From the NCBI RefSeq assembly GCF_034314045.1, contig NZ_JAVIWL010000001.1, positions 1,922,001 through 1,986,000 of the forward strand: DNA of 64,000 nucleotides, written 5' to 3'. Within the stretch, counting starts at the first letter, position 1; the number at the start of each line of letters is the position of its first letter. The notes beneath the pieces are model-generated. The model made no database searches. It was not told the origin of the DNA and saw only the letters and a list, made by a program, of their open reading frames with translations. This stretch comes from Glaciimonas sp. CA11.2 (GTDB lineage: Bacteria; Pseudomonadota; Gammaproteobacteria; Burkholderiales; Burkholderiaceae_D). The position numbers and the translations under genes are program-made. Positions 26,468-36,700 of this stretch are shown one piece after another.

Positions 26468-27503
26468 TTACGACGTAACAATAACGACTGATACTTGCTG
26501 ACACTAAATGCACTTTTTGGTAATTTAATTTGCGCCTAAATTTTCGAACAGGATTGAGTCTTGAAAGCTGAGGCGGGAATATCAGCGGTGAATGGAGGTG
26601 TCGGTTGGATAGCCGCTGTATCACTTTGATTATTTTTCACGTGAGCCGAGGGATCTGTCGCTTGATTAGGCGTCCCGAACAGGCACCGCGGTAGCATGCA
26701 GATCATTCGATGTGTGCGAAAGTTGGACGGTAATAGAGTCGAAATGGAGGAGAAAATATTAGGTCGCAGCGCTGCATCAGGCGAAGATTTACTGGGAGTT
26801 ATCTGATTACTTAAATAGCTATTTCGTGAGCCATTTTTTTGAGATGGAGAACTGGTTTGGTGAACTCTGCGTGTCGATGCGGCATTAGTATTTTAAATAA
26901 GATTTTAAGCACTATTTTACGTGCTACTGGACTTGCCGAGCGACACACGGTGATTTGCTCTTGCACTACCGGCTGTTAGTTAAATGTGTCACTAAATTCT
27001 TCCAGAAGAGCGATTTTTCGATTGCCGGATATCTGCTCGACCTCTCTGCTCATAACGATGCTGCTTGGTATCCGGCCCAATGTGGATGGAGGCTGTCGAG
27101 TACCGCATACGGGGGCTCAGCCCTGAAATGAAAAGGATCGGCTCTTTATGAAGAAGCTCTTCACATTGCAACCGCATATGCACCCATCGAGATGCGACTA
27201 GTTGTAAACGGATCATTTTAAGGGGGGGCGAGTTGAGTTGATTCTTGTGATGCATTTATTTTAGAAATACGGTAAATCTGAAAAAAAATTGAACGGCGAT
27301 AGAGTTAACTGCTATCGAAAATTAACTGGAGCGGCAGATTTTTTATTTATTGACATTCTGGTCATGGTTGTGCTGATAAGTTGTCCTTCTACAAAAGAAG
27401 AAAATCATCGAAAGATATTCCAAAAATACAAATAATTGCGTGTATATTTCCTGTGTGACATTTTAACGGACATTATTTATGCATAAAAAAATTGTGAGGG
27501 AGT
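26468..27503. other. Long AT-rich gap between luxI and luxR
   Basis: About 1 kb between the divergent quorum-sensing genes. I found no supported gene. An 87-residue minus-strand frame at 26992-27255 has no ribosome site or recognisable motif. The plus strand between about 27000 and 27230 reads partly like a decayed coding sequence, but no family could be named. In other LuxI/LuxR loci this position can hold an RsaL- or RsaM-type repressor; none was recognised. Confidence 0.4.
27350..27379 (+). promoter_or_regulatory. Possible luxR promoter
   Basis: A consensus -35 hexamer TTGACA lies at 27350-27355. The matching -10 region (near CTGATAAG, 27373-27380) is poor. It is about 125 bp before the luxR start. 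Confidence 0.3.
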
Positions 27504-28214
27504 ATGAATAGCTTTCAGGGAGATCAAGTTCAAGCCTTACTAACCGCAGAGAACGAGGCTGCCTTTTTTGCCGCGCTATCTGGTGCTGCTCATAAACTTG
27601 GATTCGACTATTGCGCGTACGGTATGCGGATGCCGCTTCCTATCTCTCAGCCGAAGTTGGTCATGCTCAACAACTATTCGAGAGCATGGAAACAGCGTTA
27701 TTTTGAACAAAATTACCTTATGACCGACCCAACGATCGCACACGGCATGCGCTCAAGCATGCCATTGGTCTGGTCGGAAGAAATTGGTGTCAAATCTCGC
27801 CCTTTTTGGGAGGATGCCCACGCGCATGGTCTCGGTGTGGGTTGGGCCCAATCTTGCCACGACACAAGAGGCGTGGGAGGGTTGCTCAGCTTATCGCGCT
27901 CTGATGAAGCACTCTCATTAAAAGAACTGCATCACATCACGTCAAATTTAACCTGGCTGACCCACACCGCGCATGAGGGATTGACTCGATTGCTGGTTCC
28001 AAAGTTGATGCCGGAGGCTGTTGCGCGACTAACCGCGCGAGAAGTCGAAGTCCTTCGCTGGACCGCCGACGGTAAGACTTCTAGTGAAGTTGGTCATATC
28101 ATGAATATTGCAGAGCGGACGGTGAATTTCCACATCACTAATACGCTAATAAAACTTGGCGCAGCAAATAAAGCCGGAGCCGTCATTAAGGCAGCAATTT
28201 TAGGATTGCTATAA
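27504..28214 (+). CDS. LuxR-family quorum-sensing regulator
   Basis: Cytoplasmic receptor for acyl-homoserine lactone and DNA-binding activator. The N-terminal autoinducer domain (about 1-165) has the conserved ligand residues Trp62, Tyr66, Asp75-Pro76 and Trp90. The C-terminal GerE/LuxR helix-turn-helix (about 175-236) has Glu180, Leu184 and Gly190 (LTAREVEVLRWTADGKTSSE). The length of 236 is standard. GAGGGAG gives a strong ribosome site. It is divergent from the cognate luxI, so it most likely responds to that signal and acts at the lux box before luxI. Confidence 0.95.
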   Translation: MNSFQGDQVQALLTAENEAAFFAALSGAAHKLGFDYCAYGMRMPLPISQPKLVMLNNYSRAWKQRYFEQNYLMTDPTIAHGMRSSMPLVWSEEIGVKSRPFWEDAHAHGLGVGWAQSCHDTRGVGGLLSLSRSDEALSLKELHHITSNLTWLTHTAHEGLTRLLVPKLMPEAVARLTAREVEVLRWTADGKTSSEVGHIMNIAERTVNFHITNTLIKLGAANKAGAVIKAAILGLL

Positions 28215-28456
28215 CCGGGGTTGGAGGAGCGTAAAAGAATGTGGGGCGCGTTGGATATCTCCCATTTCCACGTTTGACTATTTATGTTTTGCTATTAATA
28301 ATTATTCCAGTATCTGGATATTTGGAATGAGAATTGGATAGAGCAAAGTTGTTACAATGTAGTACCGCGGGCGTCGAATTTCTATACTTTTTTTGCATAC
28401 TCTGCTGTTCATACTTGTGCAAGAATCAAATCCCCCACCTTCTTAAGAAAATAATC

Positions 28457-29314
28457 ATGCAAGATTCCATCGTCTATCTCAATGGCGTGATGACGCCCCT
28501 GTCCGACGCACGTATTCCTGTGCTGGATCGTGGATTTATTTTTGGTGACGGTGTGTATGAGGTCATTCCAATGTATTCCGGCAAAGCATTCCGTGCCAAG
28601 CATCATATGGCCCGCTTATTTCGTAGTCTTGCGGCGATAGATATTCCAAATCCGCATAAGGTTGAAGAGTGGATGGCCTTGATTAACCAAGTGGTCGCGC
28701 CTTATGGACAAGACGACCAGATGGTTTATATTCACGTTACGCGTGGCGTGGCGAAGCGGGCACATGCGTTTCCCAAAGACGTGATTACGCCCACGGTTTT
28801 CATCATGACCAATCCTTTGGTTCTGCCAAGCGATGCGGTACGCGCCAAAGGCGTATCATGTATCACTATGGAAGACCAACGTTGGCTGCATTGCGAGATC
28901 AAGTCGATTTCTTTGCTTGGCAACGTACTGGCAGCGCAAAATGCGGCTGAGCACGGTGTAATGGAAGCAATCCAATTCCGTGATGGATTTCTGACTGAGG
29001 CGTCGTCGTCTAATGTCTGGATTGTCAAAAATAACGTCCTGATGGCGCCCCCCAAGAATAACCTCATTCTGGAAGGCATCCGTTACGGTTTGATCGAAGA
29101 GCTTTGCGCCGCACATGATCTTCAGTTTGTTGCGCGCCAGATTTCGCGCGCGGAAGTAGTTGAGGCCGATGAAGTGCTGCTGTCATCGGCAACCAAAGAA
29201 ATTTTGCCTGTGACCGTTATTGATGGCAAAACTGTTGGAAACGGTCAACCTGGCCCCATTTATAAGGCGTTATATCAAGCCTATCAGGGAGCGAAAGCCG
29301 CCTTGTGTGATTAA
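28457..29314 (+). CDS. dat: D-amino-acid aminotransferase
   Basis: PLP enzyme (fold type IV) that exchanges the amino group between D-alanine/D-glutamate and 2-oxo acids. It has the catalytic lysine in EIKSISLLGN, the Glu in LTEASSSNVWIV, and the N-terminal LDRGFIFGDGVYEV. The length of 285 matches D-amino-acid transaminases. The start at 28457 (MQDSIVYLNG) is chosen over the longer frame from 28334, whose extra 41 residues are Cys/Phe-rich and not part of the family. It is followed 78 bp later by a YbeD-like gene. A branched-chain aminotransferase is the main alternative, but the length and motif spacing favour Dat. Confidence 0.88.
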   Translation: MQDSIVYLNGVMTPLSDARIPVLDRGFIFGDGVYEVIPMYSGKAFRAKHHMARLFRSLAAIDIPNPHKVEEWMALINQVVAPYGQDDQMVYIHVTRGVAKRAHAFPKDVITPTVFIMTNPLVLPSDAVRAKGVSCITMEDQRWLHCEIKSISLLGNVLAAQNAAEHGVMEAIQFRDGFLTEASSSNVWIVKNNVLMAPPKNNLILEGIRYGLIEELCAAHDLQFVARQISRAEVVEADEVLLSSATKEILPVTVIDGKTVGNGQPGPIYKALYQAYQGAKAALCD

Positions 29315-29392
29315 GGTGACCTTGATAGCTTGATTTGTCCCTCGGGCAACGTGTCTTTTGCTATGTTGCCTGATTTTTAGAAAGCAATCGTT

Positions 29393-29674
29393 ATGACTAT
29401 GCCGACCATTCCTCACGAAGACAGCCTGATCGTCTATCCGAGCGATTTTCCTATCAAGATTATGGGGCCAACGCACGACGCATTTGCGGAAACGATCGTC
29501 GGCCTAGTGGTGCAACATGACCCAACTTTTCATATCGATAAGCTTGAAGTACGACCATCCGCTAAAGGCAATTACACTGGTTTGACAGTCACTGTGCGAG
29601 CGACTAGTCGTGAGCAACTTGATAATTTATACAGCGCATTATCGACTCATCCGATGGTGAAAATGGTTCTGTAA
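29393..29674 (+). CDS. YbeD-like protein (DUF493)
   Basis: Small ferredoxin-like-fold protein of 93 residues. It has the conserved core YPSDFPIKIMG, then FAETIVGLV and the GLTVTVRATSREQLDNLYSAL-type segment with a final hydrophobic strand VKMVL. In E. coli YbeD is encoded between dacA and lipB, and in many Betaproteobacteria dat-ybeD-lipB-lipA is conserved. Here lipB and lipA do not follow: the next gene, on the other strand, is a regulator. The biochemical role is unknown; a regulatory link to lipoate synthesis is suggested by neighbourhood only. Confidence 0.88.
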   Translation: MTMPTIPHEDSLIVYPSDFPIKIMGPTHDAFAETIVGLVVQHDPTFHIDKLEVRPSAKGNYTGLTVTVRATSREQLDNLYSALSTHPMVKMVL

Positions 29675-29818
29675 TCGTAATTATCAGGTTAGTGTATTGC
29701 GATCGGACGCTTGCCGAGCCAATGATTATGGACTAGTTATGCTATGGCATCGCGCGTGCCGTTTCGCGAGCGTCGAAAATAGGTTTGTGTCAATCGCAAA
29801 AATAAACAGTTGTTCTGG

Positions 29819-30733
29819 TTAACCGGGCCAACTGTTTTGTGCTTTAAATTCTGCTATTTCTTGTGTTAACCAGCCGTGAAAGGCTTGGACCTGTGGTTTA
29901 TTCATGGCCTCCGGTAAGCAAGCAAAATAATACGCATTCGGACATAGCACGACAACATCGAACAACCGAATTAACTCACCGGCGGCGATTTCTTGTAGCG
30001 CGATGGCATGCCGCGTCAAGGCGATACCAAGCCCATCCGAGGCTGAGCGAAGTAGCATCGATGCATCTTGAATTCTCAAGCCACGACTTGGTTCTGGTAG
30101 CGTTATACCTGCAGCCTCAAACCACGGTTGCCAGGACTCCTCTGAATCCATGCGCAACAGCGTGCATTGCGCTAAAGCCTCTGGCTTTTCTGGCAAATGG
30201 CCTTGCCGATAACGAGGGCTGACGACCGGATAATAAAAATCATCCATCAATTTTTCCACCACCAATCCCGGATAGTGCCCGACGCCAAAGCGAATACCAA
30301 CATCGATCTGTTCCTGCGCGAGGTCCTGGAGTTGGCTTGATGATTGCAGTACGACTTCCGTATCCGGGTGCAGGTCAATGAATTTCCATAACCGCGGTGC
30401 CAGCCAACGTGCGGCAAATGACGGTAGGGCTGAAATAGTGAGTCGTTTTTGCTTGGCATCGATTTTCAAGGCCTCTGCAGCAAGCGCAATTTCAGTCAGC
30501 GCTTTGCGTATCGTTGTGGCAAACCGTTGGCCTTGGTCAGTGATTGCGATGCGCTTGCCGTGGCGCGTGAATAATGCGAGGCCTAATTCGACCTCAAGCG
30601 CACGCACTTGATGGCTGATCGCACCGGGCGTCAGGCGTATTTCCTCGGCAGCGCGCGAAAAACTGTCATAGCGTGATGCCGCCTCAAAAGCCCGCAAGGC
30701 AGAAAGGGGAGGAAGTTTGCGTAGGTCGGCCAT
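29819..30733 (-). CDS. LysR-type regulator, GcvA-like
   Basis: Transcription factor of 304 residues. The N-terminal winged helix-turn-helix (LPPLSALRAFEAASRYDSFSRAA, then RLTPGAISHQVRALE) is of the GcvA subgroup, and a periplasmic-binding-like effector domain spans about 95-295. It is divergent from the DUF2917 gene at 30920; such pairs recur in Burkholderiales, so the regulator probably controls that gene. Despite the name similarity, control of glycine cleavage is not indicated, because no gcv gene is nearby. Confidence 0.9.
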   Translation of the reverse strand: MADLRKLPPLSALRAFEAASRYDSFSRAAEEIRLTPGAISHQVRALEVELGLALFTRHGKRIAITDQGQRFATTIRKALTEIALAAEALKIDAKQKRLTISALPSFAARWLAPRLWKFIDLHPDTEVVLQSSSQLQDLAQEQIDVGIRFGVGHYPGLVVEKLMDDFYYPVVSPRYRQGHLPEKPEALAQCTLLRMDSEESWQPWFEAAGITLPEPSRGLRIQDASMLLRSASDGLGIALTRHAIALQEIAAGELIRLFDVVVLCPNAYYFACLPEAMNKPQVQAFHGWLTQEIAEFKAQNSWPG

Positions 30734-30919
30734 AGTTGTCGCGCATCCCTATGTGAATAAAATTAGCAAGAACGCGTGCAATTACTCGTTTTGTTTTACC
30801 GAATGTGTTGACTAGAATGTTGTTAGCGGTCCAGCAAAGATTTCCATCAGCTGCAATTAGGGGCTGACAGAGATTATCCGGGTGGATTATAGAACTATAC
30901 CAGCAGTTATCGGAGAAAC

Positions 30920-31219
30920 ATGATGAGAAATTTATTCACTAAAGAGATGCAACAGCCATTAGCCCTCAACGCAGGCCAAGTGTTGTCGATGCAAGCAGAA
31001 TCTGCAGAAATATTGCAAGTTTCCAGCGGTCGTGTCTGGGTCACTATTTCTGGTCAAAGTGACGATTACTGGCTGAATGCAGGTGATTATCTCAACGTGG
31101 CCGCTGGTAGTCTCATGGTTCTTGAGGCCGACAAGGGCCGTAGTGTGATGCATTTGCGTCCTCAAATTCCGGCAGTAAGTCGATTTGTTCAGTCTGGTCG
31201 CCTAGCGTTACTGAGCTAA
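30920..31219 (+). CDS. DUF2917 domain protein
   Basis: Small protein of 99 residues with a single beta-rich domain of the DUF2917 type: LSMQAESAEILQVSSGRVWVTISG, then DDYWLNAGDYLNV. It looks like a compact cupin-like fold, without obvious metal ligands or a signal peptide. The function is unknown. A ribosome site (CGGAG) lies shortly before the ATGATG. It is divergent from the GcvA-like regulator. Confidence 0.85.
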   Translation: MMRNLFTKEMQQPLALNAGQVLSMQAESAEILQVSSGRVWVTISGQSDDYWLNAGDYLNVAAGSLMVLEADKGRSVMHLRPQIPAVSRFVQSGRLALLS

Positions 31220-31361
31220 AGCGATTGGCGGCATAGTTTTCGGCAAAAAAGACGTGGAATACCACGTTCTTGTTTTTCGAGAACATGGCGGATGACTGGG
31301 ACTAGACTGCTTGGAAATTGATGCTGGCAATCGCCATGGGCTAGCAGGACGGATCGGCGAA

Positions 31362-31955
31362 TTAAAGACTCTCTTCGCGCCATTGCAAAGAACCATGGCA
31401 GATGTCATTTGCCTCTCGCTGAAATCCCGGTGCTGCAGAAAGTGGTAACGAAAAGCACATGCTGACCACGTCGGTATGAGTCACTTCAGCCAAGATTGCA
31501 CCGCTTTGCTGTAGCAACCGTCGTAAAGGTCCTTCCAAGGCATACGGTACAGCGGCGCGCAGCGTGACAGTCACGACCAATGCGATTTTTTCTGCCGTTA
31601 ATAGGGCTTGTGCCACCGTATCGGTATAAGCACGTACTAGACCCCCAGCGCCCAATCGAATGCCACCATAATAACGAACCACGACCGCCAGAACCTGTTC
31701 CAAATTCTGATGGCGTAATACATTGAGCATCGGCAAACCAGCGGTACCGCCCGGTTCGCCATCATCCGATGCGCCAGAATGACCGCCAGCCAACAGCGCC
31801 CAACAAACATGGGTGGCATTCGGGTGTTCGCCGCGCAATCTGGCGATTTCAGTCAAAGCTTCAGGTCGTCCGGCAACAGCGGTGACAAAACCGATAAACG
31901 TACTTTTCTTAATATCAATTTTGCTATGCGCAGGTTGAGCTAAGCTAAATGCCAT
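31362..31955 (-). CDS. IMPACT/YigZ family protein (UPF0029)
   Basis: Cytoplasmic protein of 197 residues. The N-terminal UPF0029 domain has KIDIKKSTFIGFVTAV and the hallmark SDDGEPGGTAGLPML, followed by VVRYYGGIRLGAGGLVRAY. A short C-terminal ferredoxin-like domain (DUF1949 type) is present. E. coli YigZ and eukaryotic IMPACT are relatives; the bacterial function is not settled, though nucleic-acid or translation links are proposed. It is a single gene with no clear operon. Confidence 0.92.
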   Translation of the reverse strand: MAFSLAQPAHSKIDIKKSTFIGFVTAVAGRPEALTEIARLRGEHPNATHVCWALLAGGHSGASDDGEPGGTAGLPMLNVLRHQNLEQVLAVVVRYYGGIRLGAGGLVRAYTDTVAQALLTAEKIALVVTVTLRAAVPYALEGPLRRLLQQSGAILAEVTHTDVVSMCFSLPLSAAPGFQREANDICHGSLQWREESL

Positions 31956-32348
31956 GTTTGATCCGCGTTAATTGGTCGTAGAAATAGAGTTTTTATTGAT
32001 AAAAAGACATTGGAGTCTAGAAATACTCTTGCTCGAAAGGGTGTTGCTTACATAAATGCTAGTCATGTCAGTTAGGCCCGGGCAGATTACATTGAAGTAA
32101 AGTCACCTGAAGTTGATGCGAACTATCGCACGCAATCCATTTTTCGTTATGCCAATTGGTGAAATGTCACACACCTTTTAGGCGACCTTCCAATTCCCTA
32201 CTTCTAGTTTACAACATACCGTCATTTGACCCGACCGCCAGATCGGTTATCCTGATGTTCCAGAATAGCTGATCGACTTTGCTGCGGTTGTTTTTCTCTA
32301 TTCCCTCTTAACAGCACTTGTTTTAACACCTTTATTGTCGACATCTCT
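31956..32348. other. Intergenic gap between yigZ-like gene and xth
   Basis: This 393-bp gap separates two divergent genes. I see no coding sequence, RNA gene or terminator in it; promoters for both genes are expected but no hexamer pair stands out. Confidence 0.4.
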
Positions 32349-33122
32349 ATGCCAAGAATTATTTCTGCCAATCTCAACGGTATTCGCTCCGCCACTAAAA
32401 AGGGTTTTTTTGAATGGATGAGCAAACAATCTGCCGATTTTATTTGCGTGCAGGAGTTGAAAGCCCAAGCTCCTGACATGTCGCCTGAAATGCTCGCGCC
32501 AGAAGGTTACGTCGGCCACTTCCACTATGCGGAGAAGAAAGGCTATTCAGGCGTTGGACTTTACAGCAAACGCGCCCCAAACGCGGTCCGGATTGGATTT
32601 GGAAACCCGGAGTTTGATGCGGAAGGCCGTTACGTTGAATGTGACTTTGGCGATCTAACGGTGATTTCACTGTATTGCCCATCAGGATCGTCCGGCGAAG
32701 AACGTCAATTAGCAAAATTTCGCTTTATGGAAAGTTTTCTACCGCATTTGCAAGAGTTGAAAGCCAGCGGGCGGGAAGTCGTGATCTGCGGCGACTGGAA
32801 TATCGCCCATCACGAAATCGATTTGAAAAACTTCAAAGGGAATAAAAAGAATTCCGGATTCTTGCCTGAAGAACGCGCTTGGCTGACCCAGTTATTTGAT
32901 GAGGTCGCGTTAGTCGATGTGTTTCGGACGGTGGACCCACGCCCAGAGCAATACACCTGGTGGAGCAATCGCGGCCAGGCTTGGGCTAAAAATGTTGGTT
33001 GGCGTATCGATTATCATATCTCGACGCCAGGCATTGCCGCAAAAGCACACACCGTCGCCATCTACAAGGATGAGCGCTTTTCCGATCATGCTCCGCTGAC
33101 GATTGATTACGCGGATCAATAA
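32349..33122 (+). CDS. xth: Exodeoxyribonuclease III
   Basis: Metal-dependent AP endonuclease and 3'-5' exonuclease for base-excision repair. The motifs are in order: SANLNGIRSATKKGF, the metal-binding Glu in CVQELKAQ, YCPSGS, GDWNIAHHEIDLKN with the catalytic Asp/Asn, WWSNRGQAWAKNVGWRIDYH, and the terminal SDHAPLT. The length of 257 is normal. It is a single gene; the upstream gap holds its promoter. Confidence 0.95.
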   Translation: MPRIISANLNGIRSATKKGFFEWMSKQSADFICVQELKAQAPDMSPEMLAPEGYVGHFHYAEKKGYSGVGLYSKRAPNAVRIGFGNPEFDAEGRYVECDFGDLTVISLYCPSGSSGEERQLAKFRFMESFLPHLQELKASGREVVICGDWNIAHHEIDLKNFKGNKKNSGFLPEERAWLTQLFDEVALVDVFRTVDPRPEQYTWWSNRGQAWAKNVGWRIDYHISTPGIAAKAHTVAIYKDERFSDHAPLTIDYADQ

Positions 33123-33249
33123 GTTTAAAAATAAGCTTTAAATTCCGGCAAAAATTGGATAGGTGAGTTGCCTCATCTTTTCCACTTACCTGCGCCGATA
33201 ACTCCCTGCATTGATTGTCATATTCCGCGCTTGGTTAACGCGTGTTCAA

Positions 33250-33483
33250 TTATCGAGCTGTGTTGTTCACGCTAAAAACTAGCCTGTAAAAGTTGGCAGC
33301 TTTACCCATCCACCGTACCGCTACCCAGTGAGCGTTCACGGTGGATTTTTGCCGGATTCTTTTCACGAAACGGTAGCTCTTTCCCGGTTTTATTTCGTCG
33401 CCGTCAAGCCGACATTTTCCCTCTAATATCGCCAATATTTCGTTACGAAAACGAAGTAGCGTCCGGCTGCGCTGGGACCGCAT
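33250..33483 (-). CDS. Hypothetical small basic protein
   Basis: A 77-residue frame rich in Arg and Lys, with an even, protein-like middle (NEILAILEGKCRLDGDEI; GKSYRFVKRIRQKSTVNAHW). I do not recognise it. The ribosome site is weak (GGCGG). It lies alone in the gap between xth and the autotransporter gene, so it may be a chance frame. Confidence 0.25.
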   Translation of the reverse strand: MRSQRSRTLLRFRNEILAILEGKCRLDGDEIKPGKSYRFVKRIRQKSTVNAHWVAVRWMGKAANFYRLVFSVNNTAR

Positions 33484-33720
33484 CCGCAGTCCGCCACGCC
33501 TAAAAAATCGTGTCTCTTTTTTCGATTTTTTTGCAATTTATTCTGTGCGCTACCTGTCATTAATCGCATTGACTGCCTCCCTTCTCAAAATGTAACTTTG
33601 CCATCAGAAATGCCATATAAAAAATATTTTTTTGGCTTATTTTTTATGCGTCGCCGAATAAGTGGCCTTTTTTTTATTCAGTAGAAACATCTATAGATGT
33701 CAATTTTAAAAGGCACAAAC

Positions 33721-36700
33721 GTGAATAAAATTTATAAATCTGTATGGAATGAAGCTACTGGTTCTTGGATAGTTGTCTCCGAGAATGCTAAGGGCAGAGT
33801 TAAAAGTAGCAAGGGCAGCAGATCCACCGCTATTCTGTCGATGACTGCACTGGCGTTCATTGGTATTCCAGCTTTGAACAGTTTTGCCCAAAGCTATATT
33901 GCCCCTGCGGGCAACAGTTACAGCCAGACATTAACAACCGTGAGCAATGGAAATACGGCTGCCTTCACGACCCCGTTCAATGCGAACGCGGTGGTAGGAA
34001 ATGGCGCCATCTTCAATAGCTACACACTCAATACGGCCAATGCCGCGAACCTGCCAAATCTTCAAAGCAATCCTATTGCATTGCCCTTGAACCTCAATAA
34101 CTACTGGGCTGTTAGCCCTACAAATCAGAACGCTTCAGTCACACAAGTGGATCCGGTGACGAAAGTGAATCGGACAGTTTCTGTATATACCGACGCCAGC
34201 CTTAGCTATGCCACAATCGGAGACGCGGGGAATTTCGGATTTATTGTCGCAACGCCCGGCACTGCCAATTTATATATTCAGGCCGGGATGGCGAGCGTCG
34301 ACCACACAGGCGGCACACTGAACGTCAATATTGGTGATAACGTCAACACCACAGACAGTGGGAATGCGTTAAAGATTGCCGCGAGGCAAACGGATATTAC
34401 TTTTGCCGACGGTACGGGTAGCGCTGCCAGCAACATTAACTGGACGTCAAAAAATCGTATTATTTTCGAGAGCACGCCGGTCATCGCTCCGGTTGCGGCG
34501 ACAACTATTCAAGGCTACGTTACGCAATTTGGAGGGGCTGTCATCGCGCCGGACGGTGCGTTGTTTTCCGTCACAAATCCGGTCGCCTTGCAAACCTACA
34601 ACGCCTATCTTATTAGCTTGGTGACAGGATCATTCGGCCTCACTCAGGCGGCTTACAATGCCGCCTTTAAACAAGCATTGGGAGCAGAGACGCCGATTAC
34701 GGTGAGTGCCCCACAATGGACCAACGGACAGGCCAATACGACGGACGCTGCTGCCCTTGACGTCAAATATCTGAGTGTCATGCACGCTTCCGGCACCAAT
34801 GCAACGGCGACACTAACAGGCACCGGTGTATTGGAAGTTGCGGGCTCGACTGACGGCGCCTTACGCGCTGATGGAGGGGGGCACATTATTAATAACGGCC
34901 TGCTATCTGTGATGCAGTTCAGTGGCAGCACACTTCGGTCAATTGCGATGACGATTGACGGGGCCGGCAGCACTGGCGTCAACAGCGGCGTCGTTACGTC
35001 TGGGGCATGGCTGAATGCCGACGGCACGCGAGTGCCGCAAGGACCACTCTCACAAGGTAACCTATATCAAAGCTTCGGTGCACAAGTGACCAATAATGGT
35101 GTCTTTACGAATACCGGCATCATTAATGCGGCGTTAGAAGGAGGGCCAGCGCAAGCAATCGGAATTTTTTTAAATGGTGGCGGCGCTGCAGCGAGTAACA
35201 GCGGGATTATTAATATTAGCGAGAGTTGGGGCAGCACTAATGCATCGGCACCAAATGGTCAAGCCTTCGGCGTTCTGATCCAGGGAGCCGGCAGCTTTGT
35301 TAATCAAGCGAGCGGTACCATTTATATTGGACGTGCACCGCAAGCGCACGCAGGGGACATAGTTCCTGACGTCGCCATCAATAAGGGAAATGTCATCAAC
35401 GCTGCCATCATGACGAATGGTAACAATGTTTCTATTGTGAATGACGGTACGTTGACGCTCGGGTCGCTAGTCCAGGATGCGGCGGGAATTGCCGTGCTCG
35501 GCGCGACGAATTTTAGTGCCACCAATAATGGCGCAATAAATGTCAACGGTGGCGCTGGGCTGGCTGCCCCGCTTCAAAATGTCGGCTTTCTAGTGCTGGA
35601 TTCAACTGTGGGTACTGGCGCTGGCGCGATCAACAATGGTGCAATTTCTGTAGTCGGCGCGAATAATGTCGGAATTAAAGTTCTCGATACAGGCAGTTTC
35701 GGATCTGAAATAACGTCCACGATCGCGGGCAGCATTACGGTAGCCGGCGGTATTGATCCGACTTCTGGAACACGCAATTATGGCGTCTGGGCCGAGGGAA
35801 CCGGCAGTGGTGTCGCGACTGCCAATATTGACTCCGCAATCAATTTGACAGGGGTTGGCGCTATCGGTGTGTTGGCACGTGGAAACGCCGTGATTAATGT
35901 AGGAGCAGACGTGTTGCGTGATTTTGGCAACACGGATGAAATCGGATTTTTTATTGACGGCGCACATGCCAAAATAAATGTTTCGGCCGCGAATCTGATT
36001 GTAAATACCGATCGATCGACGCTGTTTCGCATTGCTGACGGTGCCAGTTTTAGTGGTCAGGGATTGAAGATGACCGCCAGCGGTATCAATAGTACTGCGT
36101 TGTTAGGTACGGGCTCAGGTACGGCGATCAAAATCGATAATGCGGTGATTAACGTCAACAACGCTGGCGCAACTGCCGTACTGATTGAAGGCGGGGCTAC
36201 CGGCGATATTAGCGCATTGGCTGACATCAACCTTAATAGTGCAGGTGCCATTGGCGGCGTGGTCGATGGTCAGCAGCATAGTTTGACTGGGGCGCTGGTC
36301 GGGACACCCGATGCGGCGACCAGATTGACATCCGCAAAAGCGCTCACCGGCAGTGCGGACAATATCGTTGGCTTCATTACACGCAATTTGGGACAGCTCG
36401 ATAACAGCGGTAATATTGCCCTCACCGGTACGGATAGTATGGGTATTGATGTCCAGCAGGCTGGACGTTTGAATAACACGGGAACCATTACCGTGGGTGG
36501 CGGTGTTGGAGTCAGGGCATCGGGTAGCGATGCAGAAATTTCCAACCTCGGCACGGTGACTGTCAATGCAGGAGTTGCTGGTGTGCAATTGGTGAATGGC
36601 GCGGCTTTGACATTGACCGGCACCAACAATAGGATTACCACCTCTGGCGCCGCCAGTGGGGTGCTGCTTGATACCCATGCCGCTTCACTCGACGCCAGCA

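Noticed and set aside
26992..27255. 87-residue minus-strand frame between luxI and luxR
   Set aside because: It has no ribosome site, its composition is irregular and no family resemblance was seen; kept only as part of the intergenic note.
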